NCBI GenBank assembly: GCA_041394405.1
Contig: JAWKIF010000007.1
Span: 62,001-126,000, forward strand
DNA length: 64,000 bases
From: Microthrix sp041394405
GTDB taxonomy: Bacteria; Actinomycetota; Acidimicrobiia; Acidimicrobiales; Microtrichaceae
Direction: 5' to 3'
Shown here piece after piece: positions 13,631 through 22,106 of this stretch; the stretch's first letter is position 1; each line of letters starts with the position of its first letter. Under the pieces are notes generated by a model. The model did not search any database. It was given only the letters and a program-made list of their open reading frames with translations, and was not told the DNA's origin. The translations under genes and the position numbers were made by a program.

Positions 13631-13871
13631 TCCCCAACCTCGCCGCGGGTCAGCGCCATGATCTCGTCGGTTGTCATCTCGACATCACCTCGACCACGAA
13701 GGTGGTCGACCAACCGACGGCCGCGAGTGGGCCCACCGCTCGCCTTGCGCACGATGAGTTCGTCGCCCTTGCGTTCGAACTCGACTTCGCTGCCCGCGCC
13801 GATGCCCAGCTGGTCGCGCAGCGGCTTGGGATGGTGATCTGACCCTTTTCGGTGACCTTAATGGTAGGAAT
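13627..13871 (-). pseudogene. AbrB/SpoVT-type antitoxin gene (vapB-like) with a one-base frameshift
   Basis: Read on the minus strand, one frame encodes IPTIKVTEKGQITIP, the classic N-terminus of a swapped-hairpin AbrB DNA-binding antitoxin. Another frame continues with PLRDQLGIGAGSEVEFERKG and runs to a TGA overlapping vapC by 4 bases. The two halves join if one base is restored near 13827-13830, where the DNA gives ATCCCAAGCCG instead of the expected ATC CCN AAG CCG. In addition, the first residue position carries ATT, and no ATG, GTG or TTG is available in the upstream frame. So this is either a decayed antitoxin, a sequencing/assembly error, or a gene read by frameshifting. The reconstructed product would be about 80 residues. 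Confidence 0.7.
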
Positions 13872-13892
13872 CCTACCTGTTGAATTCCTACC
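13863..13892. promoter_or_regulatory. Operator-like inverted repeats upstream of vapBC
   Basis: A perfect interrupted palindrome GGTAGG-AAT-CCTACC (13863-13877) overlaps the start of the antitoxin frame. A further half site TTCCTACC lies at 13885-13892. The position fits autoregulation by the antitoxin. Confidence 0.5.
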
Positions 13893-13923
13893 GAGCGGCC
13901 AACCGCGAGCTGCCCGTGTCCCC

Positions 13924-15291
13924 TCAGTCGAGGACGGGCACCGACTCCATGGCCGCGGCGATGGCCTCGTCGGGCAGGTCGTAGTCCTCCAGGCCGCCGG
14001 CCAGGTAGTTCTCGTACGATGCCAGGTCGAGGTGGCCGTGGCCGCAGAGTGCGGTGAGGATCACCCGCTCCTCCCCCGCCTCCTTGGCGGCCTGCGCCTC
14101 TCGGATGGCCGCAGCGATGGCGTGGGTCGGCTCGGGGGCCGGCACGATTCCCTCGGCCCGGGCGAACTGGATCGCCCCGGCGAAGCACTCGGTCTGGGGG
14201 ATGGCGATGGCCTCCACCAGCCCCTCGTTGTACACATGGCTGACCAGCGGCGACATGCCGTGGTAGCGCAGGCCGCCGGCGTGGATGGGCTCGGGGATGA
14301 AGTCGTGGCCCAGCGTGTGCATCTTCAGCAGCGGGGTCATGCCGGCGGTGTCGCCGAAGTCGTAGCGGTACTGGCCCTTGGTCAAACTGGGGCACGCCGC
14401 CGGCTCGACGCAGCGGATGGTGGGGTTCATGTTGCCCGCCAGCTTCTCCCGCAGGAACGGGAAGGCCAGGCCACCGAAGTTGGAGCCACCGCCGGTGCAG
14501 CCGACCAGCACGTCGGGGGTCATGCCCACCTTGGCCAACTGCAACAGGGCCTCCTCGCCGATCACTGTCTGGTGCAGGAGCACGTGGTTCAGCACCGAGC
14601 CGAGGGCGTAGCGCGTCGCGGGGTCGGCCACCGCCATGGCGACGGCCTCGGAGATGGCGATGCCGAGGCTGCCCGGGTGGTCAGGGTCCTCGGCCAACAG
14701 CTGGCGCCCGAAGTCGGTGAGTTCGGACGGGCTGGGGTGCACGGTGGCGCCCCACACCTCCATCATCGTCTTGCGGTAGGGCTTGGCCCGATAGGAGGCG
14801 GCCACCTGCCACACCTCGCACTCCATGCCGTACTGGGCGGTGGCGAACGCCAGCGCCGAGCCCCACTGCCCGGCACCCGTCTCGGTGGTCAGCTTCGTGA
14901 CCCCCTCCTGGTGGTTGTAGTACGCCTGGGGCACCGAGGTGTTGGGCTTGTGCGAGCCGGCGGGGCTCACCCCCTCGTACTTGTAGAAGATCTTGGCCGG
15001 GGTGTCGAGCGCCGCCTCCAGACGGTGCGCCCGGAAGAGCGGGCTCGGACGCCACAGTTTGTAGACGTCCAGGACGCCACCCGGGATGTCGATGTAGCGC
15101 TCGCCCGACACCTCCTGTTCGATCAGTGCCATGGGGAACAACGGCGCCAGGTCGTCGGGCCCGGCGGGCTCGCGGGTACCGGGGTGCAGCGGCGGAGGCG
15201 GCGGCGTGGGGAGGTCGGGGATGACGTTGTACCACTGGGTGGGCTGTTCGTCTTCGCTCAGCAGGATCTTGGTGGGCATGTCGTCGGCCAT
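13924..15291 (-). CDS. TrpB-like pyridoxal-phosphate enzyme (TrpB2 type)
   Basis: A 455-residue tryptophan synthase beta homologue of the TrpB2 branch, which makes tryptophan from indole and serine without a normal alpha-subunit partner. The N-terminal extension (TQWYNVIPDLP, about 18-28) and RPSPLFRAHRLE are typical of TrpB2. The PLP lysine lies in SHKPNTS (Lys115) and the phosphate-binding loop is GCTGGGSNFGG (about 255-265). No trpA, trpC or other trp gene is adjacent. The ATG at 15291 removes a long arginine/proline-rich upstream frame and is preceded by TACCGT with a 6-base spacer. It may salvage indole. Confidence 0.88.
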   Translation of the reverse strand: MADDMPTKILLSEDEQPTQWYNVIPDLPTPPPPPLHPGTREPAGPDDLAPLFPMALIEQEVSGERYIDIPGGVLDVYKLWRPSPLFRAHRLEAALDTPAKIFYKYEGVSPAGSHKPNTSVPQAYYNHQEGVTKLTTETGAGQWGSALAFATAQYGMECEVWQVAASYRAKPYRKTMMEVWGATVHPSPSELTDFGRQLLAEDPDHPGSLGIAISEAVAMAVADPATRYALGSVLNHVLLHQTVIGEEALLQLAKVGMTPDVLVGCTGGGSNFGGLAFPFLREKLAGNMNPTIRCVEPAACPSLTKGQYRYDFGDTAGMTPLLKMHTLGHDFIPEPIHAGGLRYHGMSPLVSHVYNEGLVEAIAIPQTECFAGAIQFARAEGIVPAPEPTHAIAAAIREAQAAKEAGEERVILTALCGHGHLDLASYENYLAGGLEDYDLPDEAIAAAMESVPVLD

Positions 15292-15297
15292 GGACCG

Positions 15298-15303
15298 ACG
15301 GTA
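15298..15303 (-). promoter_or_regulatory. -10-like hexamer, trpB2-like gene
   Basis: TACCGT on the minus strand, 6 bases before the ATG at 15291. Confidence 0.45.
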
Positions 15304-15332
15304 GCCGACTGGGCCAGCACCAGGCGGTCTCG

Positions 15333-16802
15333 CTACCCCACCCCGGGACGCGCATCGGCGGCGGCGGCGAGGCGCTGAGCCAGCTGCTTCCAGATGACCT
15401 TGTGGATGGGTAGCAGCGCCCACCAGTAGGCCCGGCCCGCGACGCCACGCGGGTGAAAGCGGGCCAGCTGATGGAGGCGGGCGGTGCCGGGGCCATCCCC
15501 GGTGATGCGCCATTCAAGCCACGCAGCACCGGGGACCTTCATCTCGGCGCGGAGCCGGAGCAGTTCGGGCGGCTGGTAGGCCTCCACCCGGAAGAAGTCG
15601 AGTGCGTCGCCCACCCGCAGCTCGTCAGGGTGGCGCCGGCCGCGCCGCATGCCGACGCCACCGATCAACTTGTCGATCCAGCCCCGCGCCGTCCACAACA
15701 GCGTCGCCACGTACCAACCCCGCGCCCCGCCCACACCCGAGACGACGGCAAAGAGCGCCTCGGGACCGGCGGTGGAGCGGACCTCCTGGATGTCCTGGTA
15801 CATGGTGCCGCCCGCCCACTCGGGATCCTGGGGCATGGGCGCTGCCGAGCTGTTGGTGGGTGCTGAGTCCATCCAGCTGGTCTTGATCTTCATGTCGCCG
15901 ACCACGGCCAGCGCGCGCTCGATGGCCTCGTCGAGGGTGCACGGCTCGTGGTCCACGAACTGGCGGATGTCGCGCTCGGCGTGGACGACCACATCGTTGA
16001 TCAGGCTGTCCACCAGGGGCCGGGCCAGCCCGTAGGGCAACGGCGTGACCAGGTTGACCCAATGCGACGACAGGCGCGGGGTGAGCAACGGCACGGGGAT
16101 GATGAGTCGCCGTCGGAGGCCGGCGATGGCGGCATATCGATCCATCATGTCGCGGTAGGTCAACACGTCGGGCCCGCCCACTTCGAGGATCCGACCGGCG
16201 GTCGCCTCCTCGCCCAGGACGGCCACCAGGTAGTGCAACACGTCGGCGATGCCGATCGGCTGACACCGGGTCTTGGTCACCCACCGGGGGCAGATCATCG
16301 CCGGCAGCACCTCGTCCAGGTTGCGCAGCATCTCGAACGATGCGCTCCCGGACCCGATGATCACCGCCGCCCGGAGCTCGGTGACCGGTACGGTGCCGGC
16401 GGCCAGAACGTGGCCGACCTCGTGGCGGCTGGCCAGGTGGGGCGAGAGATGATCTGGGTCGTCCTCACCCAACCCACCCAGGTAGACGATCCGCGACACG
16501 CCCGCCCGCTCCGCCGCGTTCCGGGCGTTTTCTGCTCCGACGCGGTCGGTGTGTTCGAAGTCCCCGGCGTGGCCCATGGCGTGGACGAGGTAGTAGACGG
16601 CGTCGATGCCGCTCAGCGCGACGTCAAGCGACGCCTCGTCGAGCACGTCGGCTGCGACGACCTCCACGTCCGATCGCCAGTCGACACCGTCCAACCGGTC
16701 GGGGTTCCGGGCCAGGCACCGAACCTCGTGGCCGGCGGCCAGCAGCTCGGGGACCAGCCGACCGCCCACGTAGCCGGTCGAGCCGATGACGGCGACCCTC
16801 AT
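15333..16802 (-). CDS. Atypical SDR (NAD(P)H-binding) fused to a DUF2867 domain
   Basis: A two-domain protein of 489 residues. Residues 1 to about 290 are an atypical SDR with GSTGYVGG (7-14), a YYLVHAMG stretch and RIVYLGGLG, similar to the NmrA/YbjT-like group. The remainder (about 300-489) matches the DUF2867 layout, a START/SRPBCC-like fold (GARGWYVATLLWTARGWIDKL; ARLHQLARFHPRGVAGRAYWWALLPIH). Fusions of these two domains are common in Actinobacteria but without an established reaction; NAD(P)H-dependent change of a hydrophobic molecule is a guess. The ATG at 16802 places the Rossmann motif at the terminus and follows GGAG by 5 bases. Confidence 0.8.
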   Translation of the reverse strand: MRVAVIGSTGYVGGRLVPELLAAGHEVRCLARNPDRLDGVDWRSDVEVVAADVLDEASLDVALSGIDAVYYLVHAMGHAGDFEHTDRVGAENARNAAERAGVSRIVYLGGLGEDDPDHLSPHLASRHEVGHVLAAGTVPVTELRAAVIIGSGSASFEMLRNLDEVLPAMICPRWVTKTRCQPIGIADVLHYLVAVLGEEATAGRILEVGGPDVLTYRDMMDRYAAIAGLRRRLIIPVPLLTPRLSSHWVNLVTPLPYGLARPLVDSLINDVVVHAERDIRQFVDHEPCTLDEAIERALAVVGDMKIKTSWMDSAPTNSSAAPMPQDPEWAGGTMYQDIQEVRSTAGPEALFAVVSGVGGARGWYVATLLWTARGWIDKLIGGVGMRRGRRHPDELRVGDALDFFRVEAYQPPELLRLRAEMKVPGAAWLEWRITGDGPGTARLHQLARFHPRGVAGRAYWWALLPIHKVIWKQLAQRLAAAADARPGVG

Positions 16803-16896
16803 GAGGACTCCGGCCGGCTTGGGGCCACCGTCGCGCACGCGTGGCGGCGGAGATGGTCGGCGCAGTGCTGGGTGGGGTTCGTCACCCCATCAACGT

Positions 16897-16911
16897 AACG
16901 AGGCGCTCGTT
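16897..16911. promoter_or_regulatory. 15-base palindrome upstream of the SDR-DUF2867 gene
   Basis: AACGAG-GCG-CTCGTT is a perfect inverted repeat about 95 bases upstream of the start at 16802. A TACGTT element (minus strand, 16892-16897) touches it, and a second hairpin TGGGGT-TCGTC-ACCCCA sits at 16873-16889. The arrangement is typical of a repressor site, but no regulator is adjacent. Confidence 0.3.
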
Positions 16912-16978
16912 CCGTCGTTCGCCACCGCCGGGCTCGGGGCGCCCGCCGGTCGCGTCGTCAAGTTGACGGGCGCAGCTA

Positions 16979-17998
16979 TCACTTGGGCTTCTGGGCGACC
17001 GTCTTCCAGTTGAGGGTGAGCAGCTCCGCTTCCTCCGCCCGAATGTAGGAGTCGGCGTTGGCGTTCATCCGATGGATCATGGCGTTGACCTTCTTGGGGA
17101 TGATGCGAACCTTGGCCAGCGCCGCAACGGCCGCCTCGTACTTGCCGTAGAGAGCGACCTCCTTCTTGATCATCTCGACGGCGCTCTTGCCCTCCGAGTC
17201 CAGCAGCTCGAACCCGGCCGCACGGTAGGCGTCCTCCCAGTAGCGGTAGTGCCAGAACCCACCAAACACCGTCAGCTCGCGGGTGTCCTGAATCAGCTGC
17301 CGATGGTGGGCGTTGTCGCGGTCGTAGGCATCCAGCGCGGCGACGTCGTTGACCACGAAGCGACCGCCCGGCTTCAGCACCCGCAACACCTCGCGGCACG
17401 TGGCCTCCAGGTCGGTGACGTAGGTCATCGGCTGGATGGCATACACCGCGTCGAAGGTCTCATCCCCGAACGCGAGGGGCACGTTGAAGTCGCCCACGTT
17501 GAAGTTGGCCGCACTCAGGTTGGGATTGCGCCATGCCTTCGCAATCTGGGACCGGTCGATGTTGATGCCAAACAGCTCGGCGCCCGTGAGCTCGGCCATG
17601 TGCTCGGCGATGGCGCCGCAGCCACAGCCCAGGTCGAGCACCTTGGCGCCTGGCTGCACATCGAGGTCCTCGGCCACGATCCGCTCGAGGAGGATCTGGT
17701 TCTGCAGCACCGACTGGTCCGGGTCGATGACCGGCGGCATGTACATCTTCTCGACCGAGCCGAGGGTGCACATGATGTGGATCACCTGGTACAGCTGCGA
17801 GATCTCCTCGCTGCTTCCTTGCTCATAGCCCCTCATGGGCACTCCGGCCTCGTAGTCGGCCAGGGTGTTCTCGGGCGAGTCCGTGAACAGCTCGGTGTAG
17901 GTGCCCATGTAGGCGTGGTAGTCCGCGTCCGGCAACCGCCACAGCTGGCCGAACGCCTTCAGTCGATCCAACGTCGACGTCGGCTTGTGTGGTTGCAT
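16979..17998 (-). CDS. Class I SAM-dependent methyltransferase, sterol/lipid methyltransferase-like
   Basis: A 339-residue methyltransferase with motif I VLDLGCGCG (120-128), an acidic residue at the end of the next strand (FGINID) and FDAVYAIQPMTYVTD followed by VLRVLKPGGRFVVND. The order and the long N-terminal helical region resemble sterol C-24 or tocopherol-type methyltransferases, so a lipid or isoprenoid acceptor is plausible but not shown. The ATG at 17998 (MQPHKPTS) is preferred; upstream in-frame sequence is alanine/arginine-rich and non-conserved in look. The 247 bases between it and the narK gene hold nothing else I can identify. Confidence 0.8.
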   Translation of the reverse strand: MQPHKPTSTLDRLKAFGQLWRLPDADYHAYMGTYTELFTDSPENTLADYEAGVPMRGYEQGSSEEISQLYQVIHIMCTLGSVEKMYMPPVIDPDQSVLQNQILLERIVAEDLDVQPGAKVLDLGCGCGAIAEHMAELTGAELFGINIDRSQIAKAWRNPNLSAANFNVGDFNVPLAFGDETFDAVYAIQPMTYVTDLEATCREVLRVLKPGGRFVVNDVAALDAYDRDNAHHRQLIQDTRELTVFGGFWHYRYWEDAYRAAGFELLDSEGKSAVEMIKKEVALYGKYEAAVAALAKVRIIPKKVNAMIHRMNANADSYIRAEEAELLTLNWKTVAQKPK

Positions 17999-18245
17999 TG
18001 AAGAAAGGCCCCCCTGCTTGAGACGGCCGGCTGCTGCCTCGCCCCGAGCTTGAGGCCGACCCGCGTCGGCGACCGCCGATGCCCTGGCAACGTAGTTGGC
18101 CGAAGCGCCCGCCAACGACGACGACGGCTGCGACAGGCGTCACCCCTGGTGCCGGAACGTCCGACAACGACCCCACGGATCGGCGTGGCCTGGTACGACG
18201 CACTTGCGACGGCAGAACGGCGCGCCGGGCACCGCCAGGGAAGCC

Positions 18246-19922
18246 CTAGGGGTTCTCGAATTCGGCCTTGGGACCGAGGTAGTACCACCAGTTCAGCCCC
18301 AGGCAGATGAGGTAGAACGCGGCGAAGGCGATCAGCGCGTACTCGGGCCGCGCCGCCTCGATCTGCTCGCCGAACTCCTGGGGGACGATGAACGCCCCAA
18401 ATGCCGCCACGGCCGACGTCCAGCCCAAGACGGGGCCAGCCTGTTCCTTGTCGAACACGATGGCGATGGTGCGGAAGGTCGATCCGTTGCCGATGCCGCT
18501 GGCCGCAAACAGCAGCAGGAAGAGCAGGAAGAACGGCAGGAAGAAGTCCTGGGGGGTCTCGGAGCGGTACGCCTCCCGCATGAAGTAGGCCACGCCGAGG
18601 GCGCTGCCCGTCATGACGACTGCCACCCACTGCGTCACCTTGGCACCGCCCACCTTGTCGGCGATCCATCCGCCGACCGGGCGGATGAAGGCGCCGATGA
18701 AGGGGCCCATCCAGGCATAGGTCAGCGCAGAGGGCCCATCGGGATTGGCCACGTCGTGGGTCAGCACACCGTCCACCTCGATGTGCTTGAAGCCGAAGAT
18801 CACCTTGATGGCCAGGGCGAAACCGGCCGAGTAGCCGATGAAGCTGCCGAAGGTCATCGTGTAGATGACGCTCATGATCCAGGTGTGCTTGTTCTTGAAG
18901 ATCCGGTACTGCCGCTCGAGGTTCGGCCTGATGTCACCGGGAATCTGCTTCAGCAGGAACACCGTGAGGGCCAGGACTGCGGCCATGACCGGCCACTTGG
19001 CCAGCGAGGGGGCACCCAGGCCCGTCGGGCCCGGAAGGATCACCCACAGCCCCAGCGTCGACGTGGCCAGCGCGATCGCCAGCATGCCGGCGACCTTGGC
19101 GAGGGCGCCGCCGAGCGAACCGATATTGGGCGACACGGTGTCGGTCGTGATGTTGTTCATGCGCGTCCACGCCAGGATCACCACCGGGATCAACAGCACC
19201 AGCCAGATGAACCCTGCGTTCTGGATGTAGGTCTCGGTGCCGGCGGAGATCTTGCCGATCAGCGTGCCCGAGTCCTCCTTCAGCACCAGCGAGCCGCCGC
19301 CGAACACGCCGATGGTCATGACAGCGGGGATCAGCAGCTGCATGGTGGTGACACCGGCGTTGCCCAACCCCGCATTCAGCCCCAGGGCCAGGCCCTGCTG
19401 CTTCTTGGGGTAGAAGAAGCTGATGTTGGACATGGACGAGGCGAAGTTGCCGCCGCCGAGGCCCGACAACAGCGCCAGCAGCTGGAAGACCCATAGCGGC
19501 GTGCCCGTGTCCAGCAAGGCAAACCCGGTCCCCGCCGCCGGGATGATCAGCAGCGCCGTGGTGAAGAAGATGGTGTTGCGGCCGCCCGCGATGCGGATGA
19601 AGAAACTGCTGGGGATGCGCAGCGTGGCACCGGCAAACCCGGCGATGGCGGTGATGGTGAACAGCTCGGCCTGGCTGAACGGTTCGGGTTCTCCAAAGCC
19701 CAGGTTGAGCATCTGGACCGTGATGATGCTCCAGTAGAGCCAGATGGCGAACCCGCAGAGCAGGCTGGGGATGGAGATCCACAGGTTCCGCGAGGCCACG
19801 TGCTTGCCGGTGGCCTCCCAGAACTCCTCGTCCTCGGGGTCCCACGTGTCGAGGTTCGTGGGCACTCGGCCCGGTGACCCGGATCGTGGCGACTCGCCGC
19901 CTGCATCGGTATCGGTTGTCAT
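18246..19922 (-). CDS. narK: Nitrate/nitrite MFS transporter, second copy (NarK family)
   Basis: Last gene of the nitrate cluster: 558 residues with about 12 transmembrane segments. Nitrate-signature glycine motifs are visible in GLNAGLGNAGVTTMQLL and in SGIGNGSTFRTIAIVF near the C-terminus. An N-terminal cytoplasmic stretch of about 45 residues contains an acidic WDPEDEEFWEATG motif before the first membrane segment. It overlaps the stop of the first narK gene by 4 bases. Paired NarK proteins often split into a proton-driven nitrate importer and a nitrate/nitrite exchanger; this copy, with its longer N-terminus, is my guess for the exchanger, but the two roles cannot be assigned from sequence alone. 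Confidence 0.88.
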   Translation of the reverse strand: MTTDTDAGGESPRSGSPGRVPTNLDTWDPEDEEFWEATGKHVASRNLWISIPSLLCGFAIWLYWSIITVQMLNLGFGEPEPFSQAELFTITAIAGFAGATLRIPSSFFIRIAGGRNTIFFTTALLIIPAAGTGFALLDTGTPLWVFQLLALLSGLGGGNFASSMSNISFFYPKKQQGLALGLNAGLGNAGVTTMQLLIPAVMTIGVFGGGSLVLKEDSGTLIGKISAGTETYIQNAGFIWLVLLIPVVILAWTRMNNITTDTVSPNIGSLGGALAKVAGMLAIALATSTLGLWVILPGPTGLGAPSLAKWPVMAAVLALTVFLLKQIPGDIRPNLERQYRIFKNKHTWIMSVIYTMTFGSFIGYSAGFALAIKVIFGFKHIEVDGVLTHDVANPDGPSALTYAWMGPFIGAFIRPVGGWIADKVGGAKVTQWVAVVMTGSALGVAYFMREAYRSETPQDFFLPFFLLFLLLFAASGIGNGSTFRTIAIVFDKEQAGPVLGWTSAVAAFGAFIVPQEFGEQIEAARPEYALIAFAAFYLICLGLNWWYYLGPKAEFENP

Positions 19923-21559
19923 GATGGGACCACCTCGGGTGTGGTGTCGGGGGACGGTGCTTCGGGGTCCTCCTCGTGGAAGGACTCGGAGAACGACCCT
20001 TTGGGTTCCTGCAGCATCAGGGCGGTGACGACGAAGCTCACCAGCGCACCGCCGGCGAGGATGAAGAAGAAGGTCCTTGCGTCGACCAGCGAGTAGATCA
20101 CCAGGTAGATGACCGCTCCCACGTTGCCGTAGGCGCCGGCCATGCCGGCGATCTGGCCGGTCATCCGCTTGTTGACCATGGGAATGATGGCGAAGGTCGC
20201 GCCCTCGGCGCCCTGCACGAAGACCGACGCGAACACGGTGATCACCATGGCGATCACCAGCCACCAAACGCCTCCGAAGGAGGGAGCGATGTTGCGCAGT
20301 CCATCGGCGTCCACGCCCGAACCCCACTTGGAGATCAGGGCCATGAGGGTGAACCCCACGACGATGCCGCCGATGTAGCCCAGCATGGTGTGCTTCCGGC
20401 TGGGCAGCCGGTCGGACAGGTAGCCACCCAGCGGCCGGGCCACCAGGTTGACGAACGCAAACGACGAGGCGACCAGTCCGGCCACCGTGGCCGTCACGAT
20501 GTGGTTTCCGGAGCTGTTCTTCAACGGCTCGAAGGTTGCCTCAAAGAACGCCGGAAGCATCGAGACCACCGCCAGCTCGGCCCCGAAGTTCGCGAAGTAG
20601 GTGCTGTTCAGCGCCGCAACGCTGCCCCAGTGATACTTCTCCTCCTCGGGTACCCCCGCCTTCAGGTACGGCAGGTTGACCTGGAGGGTCTTCGCAGCGT
20701 GGGCCACATAGACCAGCGCCAGCACGGCGTAGACGGCGTACAGGCTGGCGCCCGACAGCAGGGCGTCACCGTCGATCTTGACGTTGGAGATGCGCCACGC
20801 CAACACGCCGAGGGCCCCCACGAGCGGGATCGACCACACCAGATACTGGGCGAGGTCGCCGTATGAGGTGCACATCATGGGCTCGGTCTTCTTGGTCTTG
20901 GTCAGCCGCTCGCCCTGGGGGGTGTCACGAACCAGGAAGTAGTACATGACCCCGTACGTGGCGAGCACCAGGCCGTTGATGGCCATGGCCCAGCGCCACT
21001 GATTGGCGCCGGCACCGAACCACTTCTCCATCACGGTCAGGGCAAACCACGGCAGGGTCATGGCAGCGAAGGCGGAGCCGAAGTTGCCCCATCCGGCGTA
21101 GAAGCCCTCGGCCCGCCCGATGTACTTGGGCGGGAACCACTGCGCCACCATCTTGATGCCAACCACGAAACCCGCGCCCACACAGCCCAGGAACAGCCGG
21201 GAGATGAACAACTGCATGAAGGAGTTGCCCAGGGCGAAGGCGATGGTGGGGATCGACATGGTGATCATCAGGCCGGAGAACACCACTCGGGACCCATACC
21301 GGTCGATCAGCGCCCCCACGACGATGCGCGCCGGGATGGTCAGCGCCACGTTGGCGATGGCCAGGATCTTCATGTGCTCGACGGTGAGCCACCCGACCTC
21401 GCTCTGCATGGTGGTGGCCAACGGGGCCAGGTTGAACCACACGTAGAACGTCATGAAGAAGGCGATCCACGTGTAGTGAAGCGTGCGGATGCGCTCCTGA
21501 GAGAGGTCCAGCAGCTTCGGGGGGCCGTCGGCCCCTCCGCTGGGTGTGTTGTCGCTCAT
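19919..21559 (-). CDS. narK: Nitrate/nitrite MFS transporter, first copy (NarK family)
   Basis: A 546-residue major facilitator with about 12 membrane segments, bringing nitrate in and/or nitrite out for the adjacent reductase. The N-terminal half has FNLAPLATTM and the nitrate signature GWGNFGSAFAAMTLP; the second signature is GMAGAYGNVGAVIYL in the C-terminal half. A long charged insert (about residues 220-300) with extra hydrophobic segments separates the halves. The ATG at 21559 follows AGGA by 6 bases. The gap to the upstream cytochrome c gene is 88 bases and includes a weak hairpin (GGCCG/CGGCC, 21598-21613), so the two narK genes may be partly independent of the main operon. Confidence 0.88.
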   Translation of the reverse strand: MSDNTPSGGADGPPKLLDLSQERIRTLHYTWIAFFMTFYVWFNLAPLATTMQSEVGWLTVEHMKILAIANVALTIPARIVVGALIDRYGSRVVFSGLMITMSIPTIAFALGNSFMQLFISRLFLGCVGAGFVVGIKMVAQWFPPKYIGRAEGFYAGWGNFGSAFAAMTLPWFALTVMEKWFGAGANQWRWAMAINGLVLATYGVMYYFLVRDTPQGERLTKTKKTEPMMCTSYGDLAQYLVWSIPLVGALGVLAWRISNVKIDGDALLSGASLYAVYAVLALVYVAHAAKTLQVNLPYLKAGVPEEEKYHWGSVAALNSTYFANFGAELAVVSMLPAFFEATFEPLKNSSGNHIVTATVAGLVASSFAFVNLVARPLGGYLSDRLPSRKHTMLGYIGGIVVGFTLMALISKWGSGVDADGLRNIAPSFGGVWWLVIAMVITVFASVFVQGAEGATFAIIPMVNKRMTGQIAGMAGAYGNVGAVIYLVIYSLVDARTFFFILAGGALVSFVVTALMLQEPKGSFSESFHEEDPEAPSPDTTPEVVPS

Positions 21560-21647
21560 CGAGGGTCCTGTCTGTGCTGTTGGGGGGTTGATGGGGCGGC
21601 CGGTGGTCCGGCCGGGCGGGCGGTGGCGGCGAGGGTGGGGAACCTCC

Positions 21648-22106
21648 TCAGCCCTGGCCGACGGTGCGCCAGTCGGGCATGTCCGGGGCTTCCTTCTCCC
21701 AGGCTCGGATGTAGGCGGTGACCGCCTCGACCTGCTCGGAGGTCAACGGGCCGGCAAAGTCCTGGCCGAAGGCGGACATGGCGCTGCCCGGCACCCCAAC
21801 CGACACCAGGTGGAAGATCTGCTCGTCGGTTGCGGTCTGCAGGAACTGCTTGGCGTTGAGCGCCGGCGCCGAGACGCCCTCTCCATCGACGCCATGACAC
21901 GACGAGCAGTTGGCCTCCCAGATGGTCTCGCCCTGCGAAGCCAGCGACGCCTGGTTCTCGGCGCGCGATTCCTCTCGGCTATCCGGCTCGAAGTTCAGGT
22001 ACAGCGGGAAGACCAGCACCATGGCCAACAAGAGCAGGACGCCCCAGAGCATGACCCGGTTCGTCGAGCGATCGAGGTCTGGATCGGAGCTGTATCCGTA
22101 CGGCAT
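21648..22106 (-). CDS. Membrane-anchored monohaem cytochrome c
   Basis: A 152-residue protein with one membrane anchor (about residues 18-36), an exported domain and one haem c site, CSSCH (67-71), with Met110 in GSAM as the likely sixth ligand. It follows the Rieske gene with a 1-base overlap (TGATG). Its place after cytochrome b and Rieske genes makes it the cytochrome c component of this quinol-oxidising complex, receiving electrons from the Rieske centre. The start at 22106 is set by that overlap rather than by the GTG-type start 7 codons upstream. Confidence 0.88.
   Translation of the reverse strand: MPYGYSSDPDLDRSTNRVMLWGVLLLLAMVLVFPLYLNFEPDSREESRAENQASLASQGETIWEANCSSCHGVDGEGVSAPALNAKQFLQTATDEQIFHLVSVGVPGSAMSAFGQDFAGPLTSEQVEAVTAYIRAWEKEAPDMPDWRTVGQG

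Noticed and set aside
17999..18245. Possible small gene or RNA between the methyltransferase and narK genes
   Set aside because: No frame with a plausible start, ribosome site and composition was found, and no convincing structured RNA or promoter pair.
21598..21613. Hairpin between cytochrome c and narK as a firm terminator
   Set aside because: The stem is only 5 base pairs with no T-run, so I mention it in the narK entry but do not list it as a feature.
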